From NCBI RefSeq assembly GCF_014643375.1, contig NZ_BMJJ01000013.1, positions 1 through 64,000 on the forward strand: a DNA stretch of 64,000 nucleotides, given 5' to 3'. Of the stretch, positions 8,676-17,853 are shown piece after piece. A model generated the notes under the pieces. That model worked only from the letters and a program-made list of their open reading frames with translations, searched no databases and was not told where the DNA came from. Position 1 is the stretch's first letter, and each line of letters begins with the position of its first letter. A program made the translations under genes and the position numbers. This stretch comes from Aureimonas glaciei (GTDB lineage Bacteria; Pseudomonadota; Alphaproteobacteria; Rhizobiales; Rhizobiaceae).

Positions 8676-10487
8676 TCAGTTGTCCATCTTCAGCGCGGCG
8701 ATGAACGCTTCCTGCGGAATATCCACCTTGCCGAACTGGCGCATGCGCTTCTTGCCCTCCTTCTGCTTGTCGAGGAGTTTGCGCTTGCGCGTGGCGTCGC
8801 CGCCGTAGCATTTCGCGGTCACGTCCTTGCGCAGCGCCGAGATGGTCTCGCGGGCGATGACCTTGCCGCCGATGGCCGCCTGGATCGGGATCTTAAAGAG
8901 GTGGTTCGGGATCAGTTCCTTCAGCTTCTCGCACATGGCACGGCCGCGGCGTTCCGCCTGGTTGCGGTGGACGAGCATGGAGAGCGCGTCGACCGGTTCG
9001 GCGTTGACGAGCACGGAGAGTTTGACGAGGTCACCCTCGCGGTAGTCGATGAGTGAATAGTCGAAGGAGGCATAGCCCTTGGAGATCGATTTCAGCCGGT
9101 CGTAGAAGTCGAACACCACCTCGTTCAGCGGCAGCTCGTAGGTCACCATAGCGCGCTTGCCGACATAGGAGAGGTCGGTCTGGATGCCGCGGCGCTCCTG
9201 GCAGAGGGTCAGGATGTTGCCGAGATAGTCGTCGGGGGTGAGGATCGTCGCCTTGATCCAGGGCTCCTGAATCTCAGCGATCTTCATCACATCCGGCATG
9301 TCGGACGGGTTGTGCAGCTGGATGGTCGTGCCGTCGGTCAGCTTGATGTCGTAGACGACGGAGGGCGCGGTGGCGATGAGGTCGAGGTCGAACTCTCGGC
9401 TGAGGCGTTCCTGGACGATCTCGAGGTGGAGCAGGCCGAGAAAGCCGCAGCGGAAGCCGAAACCGAGGGCGGCCGAGGATTCCATCTCGAAGGAGAAGCT
9501 GGCGTCGTTGAGGCGCAGCTTGCCCATGGCGGCCCTGAGGTCGTCGAACTGCGCGGCGTCGACCGGGAATAGGCCGCAGAACACCACCGGCTGCGCCGGC
9601 TTGAAGCCCGGCAGCATGGTCGTGGTCGGGCGCTTGTCCTCGGTGATGGTGTCGCCGACGCGGGTATCGGCGACTTCCTTGATCGAGGCGGTGATGAAGC
9701 CGAGCTCGCCGGGGCCGAGAACGTCCATGGCCAGCATTTTCGGGGTGAAGACGCCGACCCGGTCGACCGGGTATTTGGCATCGGTGCCCATCATCCGGAT
9801 GATCTGGCCCTTCCTCAGCTCGCCGTCGATGATGCGCACGAGCACGACGACGCCGAGATAGGCGTCGTACCACGAGTCGACCAGCATGGCCTTCAGCGGC
9901 TTCGAGCGGTCCCCCTCCTTCGGCGGCGGCAGGCGGTGGACGACCGCTTCCAGCACGTCCTCGATGCCGATGCCCGATTTCGCCGAGATCATCACGGCAT
10001 CGGAGGCGTCGAGGCCGATCACCTCCTCGATCTGCTCCTTCACCCGGTCGGGTTCCGCGGCGGGGAGGTCGATCTTGTTGAGGACGGGGACGATCTCGTG
10101 GCCGTTGTCGAGCGCGAGATAGACGTTGGCGAGCGTCTGCGCCTCGACCCCCTGCGCCGCGTCGACGACCAGCAGCGAGCCCTCGCAGGCGGCGAGCGAG
10201 CGCGACACCTCATAGGCGAAGTCGACATGGCCGGGCGTGTCGATGAGGTTGAGGATGTAGGTCTCGCCATTCTTGGCGACGTAGTGCAGGCGCACCGTCT
10301 GCGCCTTGATGGTGATGCCGCGCTCGCGCTCGATGTCCATCGAGTCGAGCACCTGCTCGGTCATTTCGCGAGCCTGCAACCCTCCCGTCGTCTGGATCAG
10401 CCGGTCGGCCAGGGTCGACTTGCCGTGGTCGATATGGGCCACGATCGAGAAGTTGCGGATATGGTCGAGGGGCGTGTGGGTGCTCAT
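8676..10487 (-). CDS. lepA: Elongation factor 4 (LepA), ribosome back-translocase GTPase
   Basis: A 603-aa translational GTPase. The P-loop is AHIDHGKST at 17-25, with G3 DTPGH and G4 NKID following. Next are EF-G-like domains and the LepA-specific C-terminal domain with a basic tail ([20 protein letters not shown], then [15 protein letters not shown]). It binds ribosomes and acts in initiation/elongation quality control. The start at 10487 is chosen because the family begins a few residues before [12 protein letters not shown]. Length is normal. Confidence 0.97.
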   Translation of the reverse strand: MSTHTPLDHIRNFSIVAHIDHGKSTLADRLIQTTGGLQAREMTEQVLDSMDIERERGITIKAQTVRLHYVAKNGETYILNLIDTPGHVDFAYEVSRSLAACEGSLLVVDAAQGVEAQTLANVYLALDNGHEIVPVLNKIDLPAAEPDRVKEQIEEVIGLDASDAVMISAKSGIGIEDVLEAVVHRLPPPKEGDRSKPLKAMLVDSWYDAYLGVVVLVRIIDGELRKGQIIRMMGTDAKYPVDRVGVFTPKMLAMDVLGPGELGFITASIKEVADTRVGDTITEDKRPTTTMLPGFKPAQPVVFCGLFPVDAAQFDDLRAAMGKLRLNDASFSFEMESSAALGFGFRCGFLGLLHLEIVQERLSREFDLDLIATAPSVVYDIKLTDGTTIQLHNPSDMPDVMKIAEIQEPWIKATILTPDDYLGNILTLCQERRGIQTDLSYVGKRAMVTYELPLNEVVFDFYDRLKSISKGYASFDYSLIDYREGDLVKLSVLVNAEPVDALSMLVHRNQAERRGRAMCEKLKELIPNHLFKIPIQAAIGGKVIARETISALRKDVTAKCYGGDATRKRKLLDKQKEGKKRMRQFGKVDIPQEAFIAALKMDN

Positions 10488-10514
10488 GCGCCGCATATAA
10501 GCAAATTGAGGCAA

Positions 10515-10543
10515 AGGCGATACCGTTTTTAACGGCATCGCCT
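10515..10543. terminator. Hairpin between the CHAD gene and lepA
   Basis: Two 13-nt arms, AGGCGATACCGTT and AACGGCATCGCCT, pair with one mismatch around a TTT loop. It lies 28 bp before the lepA start and 81 bp after the CHAD stop on the minus strand. It could end CHAD transcription or structure the lepA leader. There is no run of T after the stem, so it is not a canonical intrinsic terminator. Confidence 0.4.
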
Positions 10544-10623
10544 GCCGTACGCTTTCGCCCACCGGCCCGACCCGCGCGCCGGGCCTCGGCGCGGGCCTGC
10601 CGGGCCCCGAACGGTTGCCGCGG

Positions 10624-11577
10624 CTAGCTTGCGCCGCTGCTTCCCCCGGCGCCTTCGGCGGCCGAAGCGGCCTCCGCGGCGAGGCGCCAGAGCCGCTTGA
10701 TCCGGGCTGCTACGGCCTCCGGCTTGTCGGCCAGCAGCCGGCGGGCGTCGGAGAGGGCGCCGGCCTGCAACTCGGCCTGGCGGCGGTCCATCAGCGCCAG
10801 CACCAGCGCGTGCCCCTCGGCCTCGGGCATGAGCTCGGCCCGCAGCACGGCATAGTCGTGGTCGCGGCCGAGCGCATCGGCGATCTCGGCGGCCGTCCGG
10901 CGCAGCGGCTCGAAACTCTCGGGCCAGAGCGGGGCGAGGAGCTGCAGATGGAAGCTCAGATACTTCACGTGCTTGCGCAGGTCGTGCAGGTCTTCCGCCG
11001 CACCGCTGCGCAGGGCCTTCTTCAGCGCGTCGCGGGCGCGGCCATGCGTGGCGGCAAAGCCCGTCGCGAGCACCTTCGGCGCGTCCTTGACCGGACGGTG
11101 GAAGGCCAGCATGCCGGCGGCGTCGCGGCTGTCGGCCAGCGTCGCCAGGGTCGCGGCGATCGTCGCGCCGAGATCGCCTTCGCCGGCGAGCGCCGTCTGG
11201 CGCTTTTCTTCCAACTCGCCCCGCAGGGCGCCGAACGCGGCCTTCGTCGCGCTCTCGGACAGGCCGGCCGGCACATGATCGACGAGGGCATCGAGCGCTT
11301 CGATCAGCGCCGTGCGATCGCGCACGCCCGACAGGGCGCGGGCGGCGTCGCGAAAGCGGGCATTCTCGGTGCGGGCAAAGCCGGTGTCGCCGCTCCGGGT
11401 CAGCAGCACCAGAGCGCGCAGCTTCTTGAAACGCTTGCGCACGTCGTGGATCGCCTCGTGCGGGTCCTCGCCGGGTTTCGGCGCGGAAAGCTCGGCCGAA
11501 GCCTTGTCGATCTGCTCCTCGGCGACGCGCCGGATCTCGGCGTCGAGCGGCAGGCCGGGGGTGAGGCGGTAGCTCAT
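10624..11577 (-). CDS. CHAD-domain protein (polyphosphate-binding)
   Basis: A 317-aa, His- and Arg-rich helical protein. The CHAD signature appears twice: [20 protein letters not shown] at about 44-63 and [19 protein letters not shown] near 205. In known members these conserved His and basic residues bind inorganic polyphosphate. AGGAAA precedes the ATG. It lies 81 bp downstream of a CYTH gene on the same strand. Many bacteria carry CYTH and CHAD in one polypeptide; here they are separate genes. A catalytic role is not expected. Confidence 0.9.
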   Translation of the reverse strand: MSYRLTPGLPLDAEIRRVAEEQIDKASAELSAPKPGEDPHEAIHDVRKRFKKLRALVLLTRSGDTGFARTENARFRDAARALSGVRDRTALIEALDALVDHVPAGLSESATKAAFGALRGELEEKRQTALAGEGDLGATIAATLATLADSRDAAGMLAFHRPVKDAPKVLATGFAATHGRARDALKKALRSGAAEDLHDLRKHVKYLSFHLQLLAPLWPESFEPLRRTAAEIADALGRDHDYAVLRAELMPEAEGHALVLALMDRRQAELQAGALSDARRLLADKPEAVAARIKRLWRLAAEAASAAEGAGGSSGAS

Positions 11578-11658
11578 GGGGATTTCCTGAAAAGTCTGGA
11601 CGAACGGAGAGAGGCCCGAAACGGGACGGGCCAGATCGGCGCCACGACGGTCGCGCTC

Positions 11659-12132
11659 TTAGAGAGAGGATGTATCGGAGAAGCCGGAAAGCGCAAGCAG
11701 TGCGTTCGAATAGGCGGAATCGCCGGTCACTTCGAGGCCCAGAAAGGCGGGAAGATCAACGAGATCGTTCTCGCTCTCCAGTTCGATCTCGGCCACGACC
11801 AGCGGCGCGAGATCGCCCTCGAAGACGTCGACCTCGATCACATGGCGGCCGAGCGGCAGGCGGTGGCGCCGCTTGACGATCACCCGGCCGATCCGCGCCG
11901 GCTCGAGATCGAGCGCATCGGCGAGCGGGATCGGGTATTCGAACTCGCCGCGCGACAGGCCGGCCCCGGTCTTGATCGTCAGATAGGCCTGCGCCGCATC
12001 GACGATCCGCACGCGCACCGAAAAGTCGTCGCGCCGTCCCAGATAGAACTGCCGGATGGCGACGACCTCGCCGGCGCTTCGACGCCAGCTGTCATCGCGC
12101 AGGAGAAATTTGCGTTCGATTTCCATTGCCAT
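11659..12132 (-). CDS. CYTH-domain protein (triphosphate tunnel metalloenzyme)
   Basis: A 157-aa protein with the EIERKFLLRDDSW signature at the N-terminus (ExExK motif, Glu4/Glu6/Lys8). Basic and acidic strands of the tunnel fold follow: VRVRIVDAAQAYLTIK, VKRRHRLPLGRHVIEVDVFEG and LVVAEIELESE. Family members bind or hydrolyse triphosphates or polyphosphate. The start is either 12132 (MAMEIERKF) or 12126 (MEIERKF); no clear ribosome site decides. Next on the strand is the CHAD gene, consistent with a polyphosphate-related pair. Confidence 0.88.
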   Translation of the reverse strand: MAMEIERKFLLRDDSWRRSAGEVVAIRQFYLGRRDDFSVRVRIVDAAQAYLTIKTGAGLSRGEFEYPIPLADALDLEPARIGRVIVKRRHRLPLGRHVIEVDVFEGDLAPLVVAEIELESENDLVDLPAFLGLEVTGDSAYSNALLALSGFSDTSSL

Positions 12133-12536
12133 GGCAAAACCATGCAGGAGGTCGCTGTCATGATCCAGTACCGGCCGGCGAAAACCCGTCCTGCGCCCGG
12201 CCGGGCCCGAACAAGGTCGAACCGGCCACGCCGGATGCGCCGCTGTTTTTTTTGGGGGGGGGGCGGCAGCGGCACAGGCCCTCGGCCTGTCCGCGACCGG
12301 GTGACCTCCCATCGGCCGGGGTCGGAAAGGGGCCGACCGTGCAGGCCGGCCCGAGGGCCGCCGCCGGCACCGGTCGACCTGTCCGCTCGCCTGCCGGGGC
12401 CGAAAATGCTATGCGGTTAAGACGGCGCGCTGCGTCGGCGCTGTTGCGGCGCAGCAAAGAAATCCGCTTTCCGACTTACAGCGGTCTCATTCTGCCGCGA
12501 TCCTGAACCGACGACGACCCCGGCGGGAGGCTTGGC
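12133..12536. other. Intergenic region with a T8-G10 homopolymer junction
   Basis: No supported gene. Positions 12246-12253 are eight T and 12254-12263 are ten G. Such G tracts are prone to slippage in replication and sequencing. It lies about 110 bp upstream of the CYTH start. Confidence 0.5.
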
Positions 12537-12755
12537 ATGTTCAACATCTATCATCACCGCAGTGACCGCTCGATCGTTTGCGTTACCCGCGCCGTGGGGG
12601 TCATGCCGCGTTTTCTGAACGAGAGCTGGGAATACGAAGGCCGTGTCAACGCGCTGCGCACGGAGACGCCGATCTACGACAGCGACTGCGCGGCCGCCGC
12701 CATCCGTCGCAGCGGCTACTATCTCTATGCCACCGACTGCGTGTCCGCCGGCTGA
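12537..12755 (+). CDS. Small hypothetical protein, 72 aa
   Basis: A short frame with a good ribosome site (GGGAGG, 7 nt before ATG) and strong G/C preference at third codon positions, so it looks genuinely coding. The product has no signal peptide or membrane segment and is Tyr- and Arg-rich (MFNIYHHRSDRS at the start, GYYLYATDC near the end). Cys residues are at 16, 51 and 68. I do not recognise the family. It sits alone between the CYTH gene and the MarR regulator. Confidence 0.55.
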   Translation: MFNIYHHRSDRSIVCVTRAVGVMPRFLNESWEYEGRVNALRTETPIYDSDCAAAAIRRSGYYLYATDCVSAG

Positions 12756-13452
12756 GACATAGCCGACGGGCGGCATGGTGCAGCTCCCCGCCATGAATCG
12801 GCAAGCGTCGCCTCCGGCTGCCGATTTTCGGCCGCAACGAGGGGATCGGCTGGCCGGCCGATCGTCGATAAGGTGCCTTTGCGTCTCCAGACGGGGCGGC
12901 TCAGCCGGAACCCCGCGCCTCAGCGCATAGTCCCGCATGGCGCGGCGACCGCGCTGCAGCATGAGAGCCGATGACCGGGAGCCAGAGTGATTCGCCCGAG
13001 AGGCGCCTGCGCGACCTCGATGAAGCCCGGGTTTCAGCCGCTCCTGCGATGCCAAGACAACACAGCTGCGTGATTCCGCCGTTTTCGCCGAAAATCTTAA
13101 CGGAAAATAAACCCAGATTTGCGCCTGTTTTGTTCTCGCGTTGCTGTAGGAGATTGGATTGGCACGCGTATCGTCAGTTATTCCTATGGTCATGCCGAAT
13201 ATATCGTCGCGCCTTAGAATGTAAGGCGTCGCCCGTTCGTCAATGCGATTTATAATATAGCGATATCTCCTTGAAAATTTAGATTCATTTGCAGACGTTT
13301 CGAACTACTTAAAGTTAATGCGCGCGCCAAGACTACGTATAAGTGCATATATGCTCACTCGATGCAGACGTGCAGCCTGCTGGTGCGCCGATGCGGCGGC
13401 GACTGCCAGGAACGACTGGCGGCCACCCGGCGCTCTCAGAGGAGCCAAGGCA
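12756..13452. promoter_or_regulatory. Long, AT-richer leader region upstream of the MarR-type regulator
   Basis: About 700 bp without a supported gene. From about 13071 to 13350 the base composition is clearly more AT-rich than its surroundings. A perfect 7-bp hairpin lies at 13210-13228 (CGCCTTA, loop GAATG, TAAGGCG), and a palindrome-like GTTTTCGCCGAAAATC lies near 13080-13096. Such symmetry could be an operator for the downstream MarR protein. No experimental family link supports this. Confidence 0.4.
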
Positions 13453-13935
13453 ATGCCCAACGAAGACATCAATTATCCAGCCGGCTTCATGCTGGCGGAC
13501 GTCGCCCGTCTGATGCGCGTCGAACTGGACAAGAGCATCGCGGAATCCGGCCTCGACCTGAGTGCCGGCGACATTCGCGCCCTCATGAACATCGCCCGCT
13601 TTTTCGATGGCGTTCGCCAGTGCGACATCGCCAAGGGCATGCATGTCGAGCCGATGACGATCTCGGCCTATCTCGACCGGTTGGAGAGCAGCAATCTGGT
13701 GCGGCGACAGGCCGATCCGCGCGATCGCCGGGCGCGGGTGGTGCATGTCACCGACACGGCGGCGATGGTGCTGCAGCAGGTTCAGCCGATGCTGGCCACG
13801 GTCTATGACAATGCGATGCTCGGCGTCGCCGACGAAGCGCGGCTCTGCACCGAAACGTCGCTGGAGATCGCCCGCACCAATCTCAGCCGGCAGCGCTATC
13901 TCGGCTCGGATATGATGAGGGCCGGCGGCTTCTAG
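13453..13935 (+). CDS. MarR-family transcriptional regulator
   Basis: A 160-aa winged-helix regulator. The DNA-binding core is in residues 45-100: RQCDIAKGMHVEPMTISAYL (helix-turn-helix), LESSNLVRR, and the wing ADPRDRRARVVHVTDTA with the conserved DxRxxR-like pattern. Helices at both ends form the dimer. AGAGGAG precedes the ATG by 8 nt. MarR proteins usually repress their own and neighbouring genes and respond to phenolics or oxidants. The nearest following gene is an SDR 500 bp downstream; the target is unknown. Confidence 0.92.
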   Translation: MPNEDINYPAGFMLADVARLMRVELDKSIAESGLDLSAGDIRALMNIARFFDGVRQCDIAKGMHVEPMTISAYLDRLESSNLVRRQADPRDRRARVVHVTDTAAMVLQQVQPMLATVYDNAMLGVADEARLCTETSLEIARTNLSRQRYLGSDMMRAGGF

Positions 13936-14430
13936 CCGGATCGACAGCGCCTTGCGCTCCCGACGGCCGAGCCGGATGTGGCCAAGCACTGCGGCCAGCA
14001 CTCGGACAGGAACCCCCTGACTCCTTGGCAAGCCTGCGGGCGGCCTGGAAAAGCCGTGCGGCGGCGGCTGCCGCCCTGGCGACGCCGGTCTCACCGTCGC
14101 CCGGTTGATCCGCCAGGCACGTCCGGCGGGAACGCGCCGGTCCCGCTCTTGCGCGGTGAAGATCGGCACCTCACGGCGCCGCCGGTGGCGGTCGGGACGC
14201 AGGCAACTCCAAGGCGCGATCGTGATGCCCGTGCGATGCGGCGCGCGTCCTCGGCGGTTTCCGTCGCGAAGGCTGACCCTGGTGGCGCACTGGTGGCGGA
14301 CGGAAGCGCGGGCCGCCATCCTTCAGCGAGGTCGCCAACACCGCGGACTTCGCTTAGGAGAGCATGTCGGACCGTGTCCGGCCCAAGAGGCGAAAAGCCC
14401 GCGGGACAAACAGCGGGCGGGAGGAACGAC
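13936..14430. other. Intergenic region between the MarR gene and an SDR gene
   Basis: No convincing gene, repeat or hairpin. Frames open across it on both strands lack ribosome sites and family resemblance. Confidence 0.5.
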
Positions 14431-15207
14431 ATGACCAAGGTAGCCCTGATCACCGGCGCGGCTCGCGGAATCGGCCTCGCCACGGCGAAGCGGTTTCTCG
14501 GCGAAGGCTGGCTGGTGACGCTGCTCGACATCGATGGCGGAGCACTGGCCACCACCATGGCTGATCTCGGCCGGGAGGAGAGTGCGCTTGCCCTCGTCTG
14601 CGACGTTGCCGACCCCGCCGCCGTGACCACCGCCTTTGAGCACCACGCGCAGCGCTTCGGGCGGCTCGATGCGCTCGTCAACAATGCCGGGACGGCGGTG
14701 TTCAAGCCGATGCTCGAGACCAGCCCCGAGGAATGGGCGCGGGTGCTGGCGGTCAATCTCGGTGGCCCCTTCCTGTGCACGCAGGCGGCGGCCAGGCTGA
14801 TGGCCGGCAATGGCGGCGGCAGCGTCGTCAACATCACCTCGATCTCCGGCGAGCGCGCCTCGACCCTTCGCGTTGCCTATGGCACCAGCAAAGCGGGCCT
14901 TGCCCATCTCACCAAGCAGCAGGCTGTGGAACTGGCCAGCCTCGACATCCGGGTCAATGCCGTGGCACCCGGCCCGGTCGATACGGCCATGGCCAAGAAA
15001 GTGCACAGCGCCGCCATCCGTGCCGACTACCGCGACGCCGTGCCGCTCGCCCGCTACGGCCTGGAGGACGAGATCGCCGACGCGATCTTCTACCTTTCCA
15101 GCGCGCGGGCCAGCTATGTCACGGGCCAGACGCTGGCCGTCGACGGCGGCTTCAGCGCCTGCGGCATCGGCCTTCCGACATTGCGCGGCGAAGCCCGCAA
15201 CGGCTGA
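14431..15207 (+). CDS. SDR-family NAD(P)-dependent oxidoreductase
   Basis: A 258-aa classical short-chain dehydrogenase. The cofactor motif is TGAARGIG at 8-15, followed by NNAG at 84-87. The catalytic set is Ser137, Tyr150 and Lys154 (YGTSK). An Asp at the end of beta-2 (LLDIDG) suggests NAD preference. The C-terminal VTGQTLAVDGGFSACG is typical. GGGAGGAACGAC lies directly before the ATG. The substrate is unknown. It has no operon partner. Confidence 0.9.
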   Translation: MTKVALITGAARGIGLATAKRFLGEGWLVTLLDIDGGALATTMADLGREESALALVCDVADPAAVTTAFEHHAQRFGRLDALVNNAGTAVFKPMLETSPEEWARVLAVNLGGPFLCTQAAARLMAGNGGGSVVNITSISGERASTLRVAYGTSKAGLAHLTKQQAVELASLDIRVNAVAPGPVDTAMAKKVHSAAIRADYRDAVPLARYGLEDEIADAIFYLSSARASYVTGQTLAVDGGFSACGIGLPTLRGEARNG

Positions 15208-15596
15208 ACCTCACGGGGCGGGGGGGAGCTGAGGCACAGGGCGCCCGCCGCCCGCGCTTCGCGCAGGCTCCGCGACCTCGATCCGGACCGCGCGGCCGCG
15301 CTTTCGTCCTGGCCTTCAGACGCTCCCGTTCCAAAACACCTGATCTCGGTCCGCGGACCCGGCAGCAGGCCAGAATCAGCGGGGCTGGGATGTTTCGAGC
15401 CGGTCGACCAGAGCGCTCGTCGCCCGGCCCAAGCGCCCTCGATATCGGCAGAGGTAAGGGCGCCCATCAGGCAAGGCCCGGCAGAGCCGAGGGATAAGTG
15501 GCGGATCATCCGAAACAGCCTTGGATCGGACAGCCTGCTTACCACCTCAGGGCGGCTGATCCCCGGCTCTCATCATGATCAAGATCGGGAGAATAG
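15208..15596. other. Intergenic region between the SDR gene and tRNA-Phe
   Basis: About 390 bp of GC-rich sequence with no supported gene, repeat or terminator. It includes the promoter-distal flank of the minus-strand tRNA-Phe. Confidence 0.5.
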
Positions 15597-15672
15597 TGGT
15601 GCCCAGGGACGGAGTCGAACCGCCGACACTGCGATTTTCAGTCGCATGCTCTACCAACTGAGCTACCTGGGC
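15597..15672 (-). tRNA. tRNA-Phe (anticodon GAA)
   Basis: A full cloverleaf on the minus strand. The acceptor stem is GCCCAGG/CCTGGGC, the D arm GCTC-GAGC, and the anticodon stem TGCGA/TCGCA with loop CTGAAAA (anticodon GAA). The T arm contains GGTTCGACTCC. The 3' CCA is encoded (15597-15599). Confidence 0.97.
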
Positions 15673-15958
15673 GCCCTGCCTCGGAGGCGCGGAAACGTCG
15701 CGGCTCGCAAGGTCCGCGCCTTATAGGAAGAACAATTCCGCCTGTCCAGCCTCTTTCTCAGCGGCGCGAGGTTTGTCGATCGCGCCGAAGAGAGAGGGCC
15801 AGCGCCGTGATTCGCGTGGCGATCGGCAGCGCCGCAGGTGCGGTTGCCGCCGCCACGGACCCTGCGTGCCTTCCGGCGCCGGAGCTTGCGCGAAGCCGTC
15901 GTCGGCGGGTTGCGCTGGCGGAAACACTGTGGCAGAAGTCCGGCGCGTTCAGCGTCAG

Positions 15959-16033
15959 GCTGCGGTAGCTCAGTGGTAGAGCACTCCATTGGTAATGGAG
16001 AGGTCGGGAGTTCAATCCTCCCTCGCAGCACCA
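15959..16033 (+). tRNA. tRNA-Thr (anticodon GGT)
   Basis: A full cloverleaf on the plus strand. The acceptor stem is GCTGCGG/TCGCAGC, and the anticodon stem CTCCA/TGGAG encloses loop TTGGTAA (anticodon GGT). The T arm is GGGAG-TTCAATC-CTCCC. The 3' CCA is encoded. It is oriented opposite to tRNA-Phe, 286 bp away. Confidence 0.97.
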
Positions 16034-16179
16034 GTTCATGCTTCGCATCCCCTCCCATTCAGCATTTCGGACAACCCAGGCTCGGTCGACCTGCCGATAG
16101 ACGGCCAAGATCTCGGCGCGGGGCCGAGGGAACGGCGGTCGCGGTTCGGCGGTTGATGGAAAAACCGGAGGAGCCTGGG

Positions 16180-16470
16180 ATGTCCGCAGCCTCGAAAGAC
16201 CGTTGGTCGGCCGACGTCACGCGCAACAGCGACGCCCTCGACCTCAAGCCGAAAATCTTCGCGGCCGACGACCCGGCCGAGATCGCCCGGTCGCTGAAGC
16301 GATCGGCCGAACGCAGCCGGCGGCGAAAGTCCAGCCCGTTCCGCTCGGCGATGTCGATGCTGACCTTTTATCTCAACCGCGCGGGCAGCAGCCTGTCGCG
16401 GTCGCGCCGAAACAAGCTGGAAAAGGCAAAGGAAAAGCTTCGGGAAGAGTTCGGGCGGCCGCCAGGGTAA
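16180..16470 (+). CDS. DUF3175-family small protein
   Basis: A 96-aa basic protein. It begins with DRWSADVTRNSDALDLKP and carries the family-typical IARSLKRSAERSRRRKSSP block at about 36-54, then SAMSMLTFYLNRAG. Function is unknown. GGAGGAG lies 8 nt before the ATG. It is followed by another small stress-type protein gene 110 bp downstream. The abundance of Arg/Lys suggests nucleic-acid association, which is inference only. Confidence 0.8.
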   Translation: MSAASKDRWSADVTRNSDALDLKPKIFAADDPAEIARSLKRSAERSRRRKSSPFRSAMSMLTFYLNRAGSSLSRSRRNKLEKAKEKLREEFGRPPG

Positions 16471-16580
16471 GGGTGTCTCGCTTCAGGTCCGGCGCCGTCA
16501 GCGCGGGCCGATCTGGCTTGATCCGCGGCAGAAGCTCCGGCTTCGACCGTCCTTCCCCAGACAGACAAGGGAGACCTGCC

Positions 16581-16895
16581 ATGCCTCAGGGCGACAAGTC
16601 CAAGTATACGGACAAGCAGGAACGCAAGGCCGATGCGATCGCGGACGGCTACGAGAAGCGCGGCGTGTCGAAAGAGGAAGCCGAAAGGCGAGCCTGGGCC
16701 ACGGTCAACAAGGACGATGGCGGCGGCAAACAGCCGGGCGGGTCGGGCCGTGGCAAGAAGAGCGCGTATCCCGCCGCGCACGAAGGGGGAAAGAAGGGCG
16801 GCGCGGCCGCGGCGGCCCGGTCTCCCGCCGAGCGATCCGCCTCGGCCAAGAAGGCGGCGGCGACGCGCAAGGCTCATGCAGACGCCGGAAAATGA
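16581..16895 (+). CDS. Small Lys/Ala-rich protein, often labelled plasmid stabilisation protein
   Basis: A 104-aa, highly charged protein. The N-terminal half (KYTDKQERKADAIADGYEKR, then GVSKEEAERRAWATVNKDD) matches a widespread rhizobial small-protein family. The C-terminal half is a Gly/Lys/Ala tail resembling histone-like or KGG-type stress proteins (EGGKKGGAAAAA, KKAAATRKAHADAGK). GGGAG precedes the ATG. The plasmid-stabilisation label is inherited annotation without evidence here; a role in the stress response is possible. Confidence 0.7.
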   Translation: MPQGDKSKYTDKQERKADAIADGYEKRGVSKEEAERRAWATVNKDDGGGKQPGGSGRGKKSAYPAAHEGGKKGGAAAAARSPAERSASAKKAAATRKAHADAGK

Positions 16896-17287
16896 CGGAT
16901 CGGACGTGCGCGCCTCATAACGGGGCTTCCGGCGCAGTCGGCGCCCGCCAGCCAGCATGATCGGTCCGGCGGCCTGAGGTTTGGAAATCCGCCATGCGTT
17001 GTGAGGGGATATCGGCCCGCGACCTCTGTCGCCGCTCAGGCCATTGTCGAGCAGCGCATCCATCGCCGCGGCCGCCGCTTTCCCACATGCGCCTCCATCA
17101 GAAATGCTTCCGAAGCAGGTCTCTTGAAAGCGGAACGCCTCTCTGCGAACCGCCGTCCCTTTTTAAGGTCTCGTCCTTGCATGATCTACCCGAAAGGCTG
17201 TGGCCACCGTTCGAGATCATGCTCTGGTCAAGCAAAAGGCCCCGCCGTTTCCGGCAGGGCCTGTGGATGTCTGTCCGGTCTATGCGG
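16896..17287. other. Intergenic region carrying a terminator near its right end
   Basis: No gene supported. The only structure seen is the intrinsic terminator at 17237-17262 for the minus-strand gene to its right. Confidence 0.5.
17237..17262 (-). terminator. Intrinsic terminator of the small PepSY-like gene
   Basis: A 10-bp stem (AGGCCCCGCC with GGCAGGGCCT, one mismatch) around GTTTCC. On the minus strand it is followed by TTTTGCTT. It lies 25 nt past the stop at 17288. Confidence 0.7.
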
Positions 17288-17626
17288 TCAGCGGACCGAG
17301 ATGACGTCGCCGCGGCGACGGTCGACCACCACCTGGATGTCGCGGCCGCGACGGTCCGAGCCGGAGATGCGGTAAGCGCGATCGGTGCGCCGGACGCGGT
17401 CGACATCGCGCAGGCCTTCGCCGCGCGCAATGCGGATCGCTTCGCGCTCGCTGATTTCGCGACGATCCGGACGACGGTCCCGATCGCGATCACGGCGGAT
17501 TTCGGTTTCGGGCTGGACCAGACGCACGCCGTTCGGACCGATCTCGATGTTCTGCGCCATGGTCGGGGCGCTCACGGACATGGCGCCGAGGGCGATGAGC
17601 CCGGCAATCAATATTTTGGATTTCAT
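17288..17626 (-). CDS. Exported Arg/Asp-rich small protein with PepSY-like domain
   Basis: A 112-aa exported protein with a clear signal peptide (ILIAGLIALGAMSVSAPTMA, residues 5-24, then QNIEIG). Residues 40-60 are an alternating Arg/Asp stretch (RRDRDRDRRPDRREIS). The C-terminal 55 residues (REAIRIARGEGLRDVDRVRR ... YRISGSDRRGRDIQVVVD) resemble a PepSY repeat, a periplasmic protein-interaction fold. AGGAGG lies 7 nt before the ATG, and an intrinsic terminator follows, so it is a single-gene unit. Function unknown. Confidence 0.75.
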   Translation of the reverse strand: MKSKILIAGLIALGAMSVSAPTMAQNIEIGPNGVRLVQPETEIRRDRDRDRRPDRREISEREAIRIARGEGLRDVDRVRRTDRAYRISGSDRRGRDIQVVVDRRRGDVISVR

Positions 17627-17853
17627 CTGAATTCCTCCTGCACGAGCGTTTTGCCGTGCCCGCTACACTTTGGTGAGATGTAAAGCTCGGGGTTTCCTCT
17701 TTGGTTCCGCCGAACGACCGTTGTGCCGAAATATAGTGTCCGTGAAGATCGGCGCTGAAGCCGGGTGCTCGCTTGCGCCGTCGGGCCGAGGCGTTCTGGC
17801 GCGCTGCGATCCGCTGCGCTAAACCCTCGGCGACGCCAGCCAGGGGAGCCGTC

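Noticed and set aside
10615-12420. A 601-codon open frame on the plus strand
   Set aside because: It is antisense to the CHAD and CYTH genes. Those have clear family motifs on the minus strand, and the plus frame resembles no family; it is a shadow of high third-position GC.
12417-13193. A 258-codon minus-strand frame
   Set aside because: Ser/Arg-rich with no family resemblance, crossing the AT-rich leader and antisense to the better supported 72-aa gene.
13333-14319. A 328-codon minus-strand frame
   Set aside because: Antisense to the MarR gene; Arg/His-rich sequence typical of a shadow frame.
15597-16033. CRISPR or integration-site reading of the tRNA pair region
   Set aside because: No repeat-spacer array, no duplicated tRNA 3' end and no integrase.
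16994-17683. Plus-strand frame across the small PepSY-like gene
   Set aside because: The minus-strand gene has a signal peptide, AGGAGG and its own terminator.
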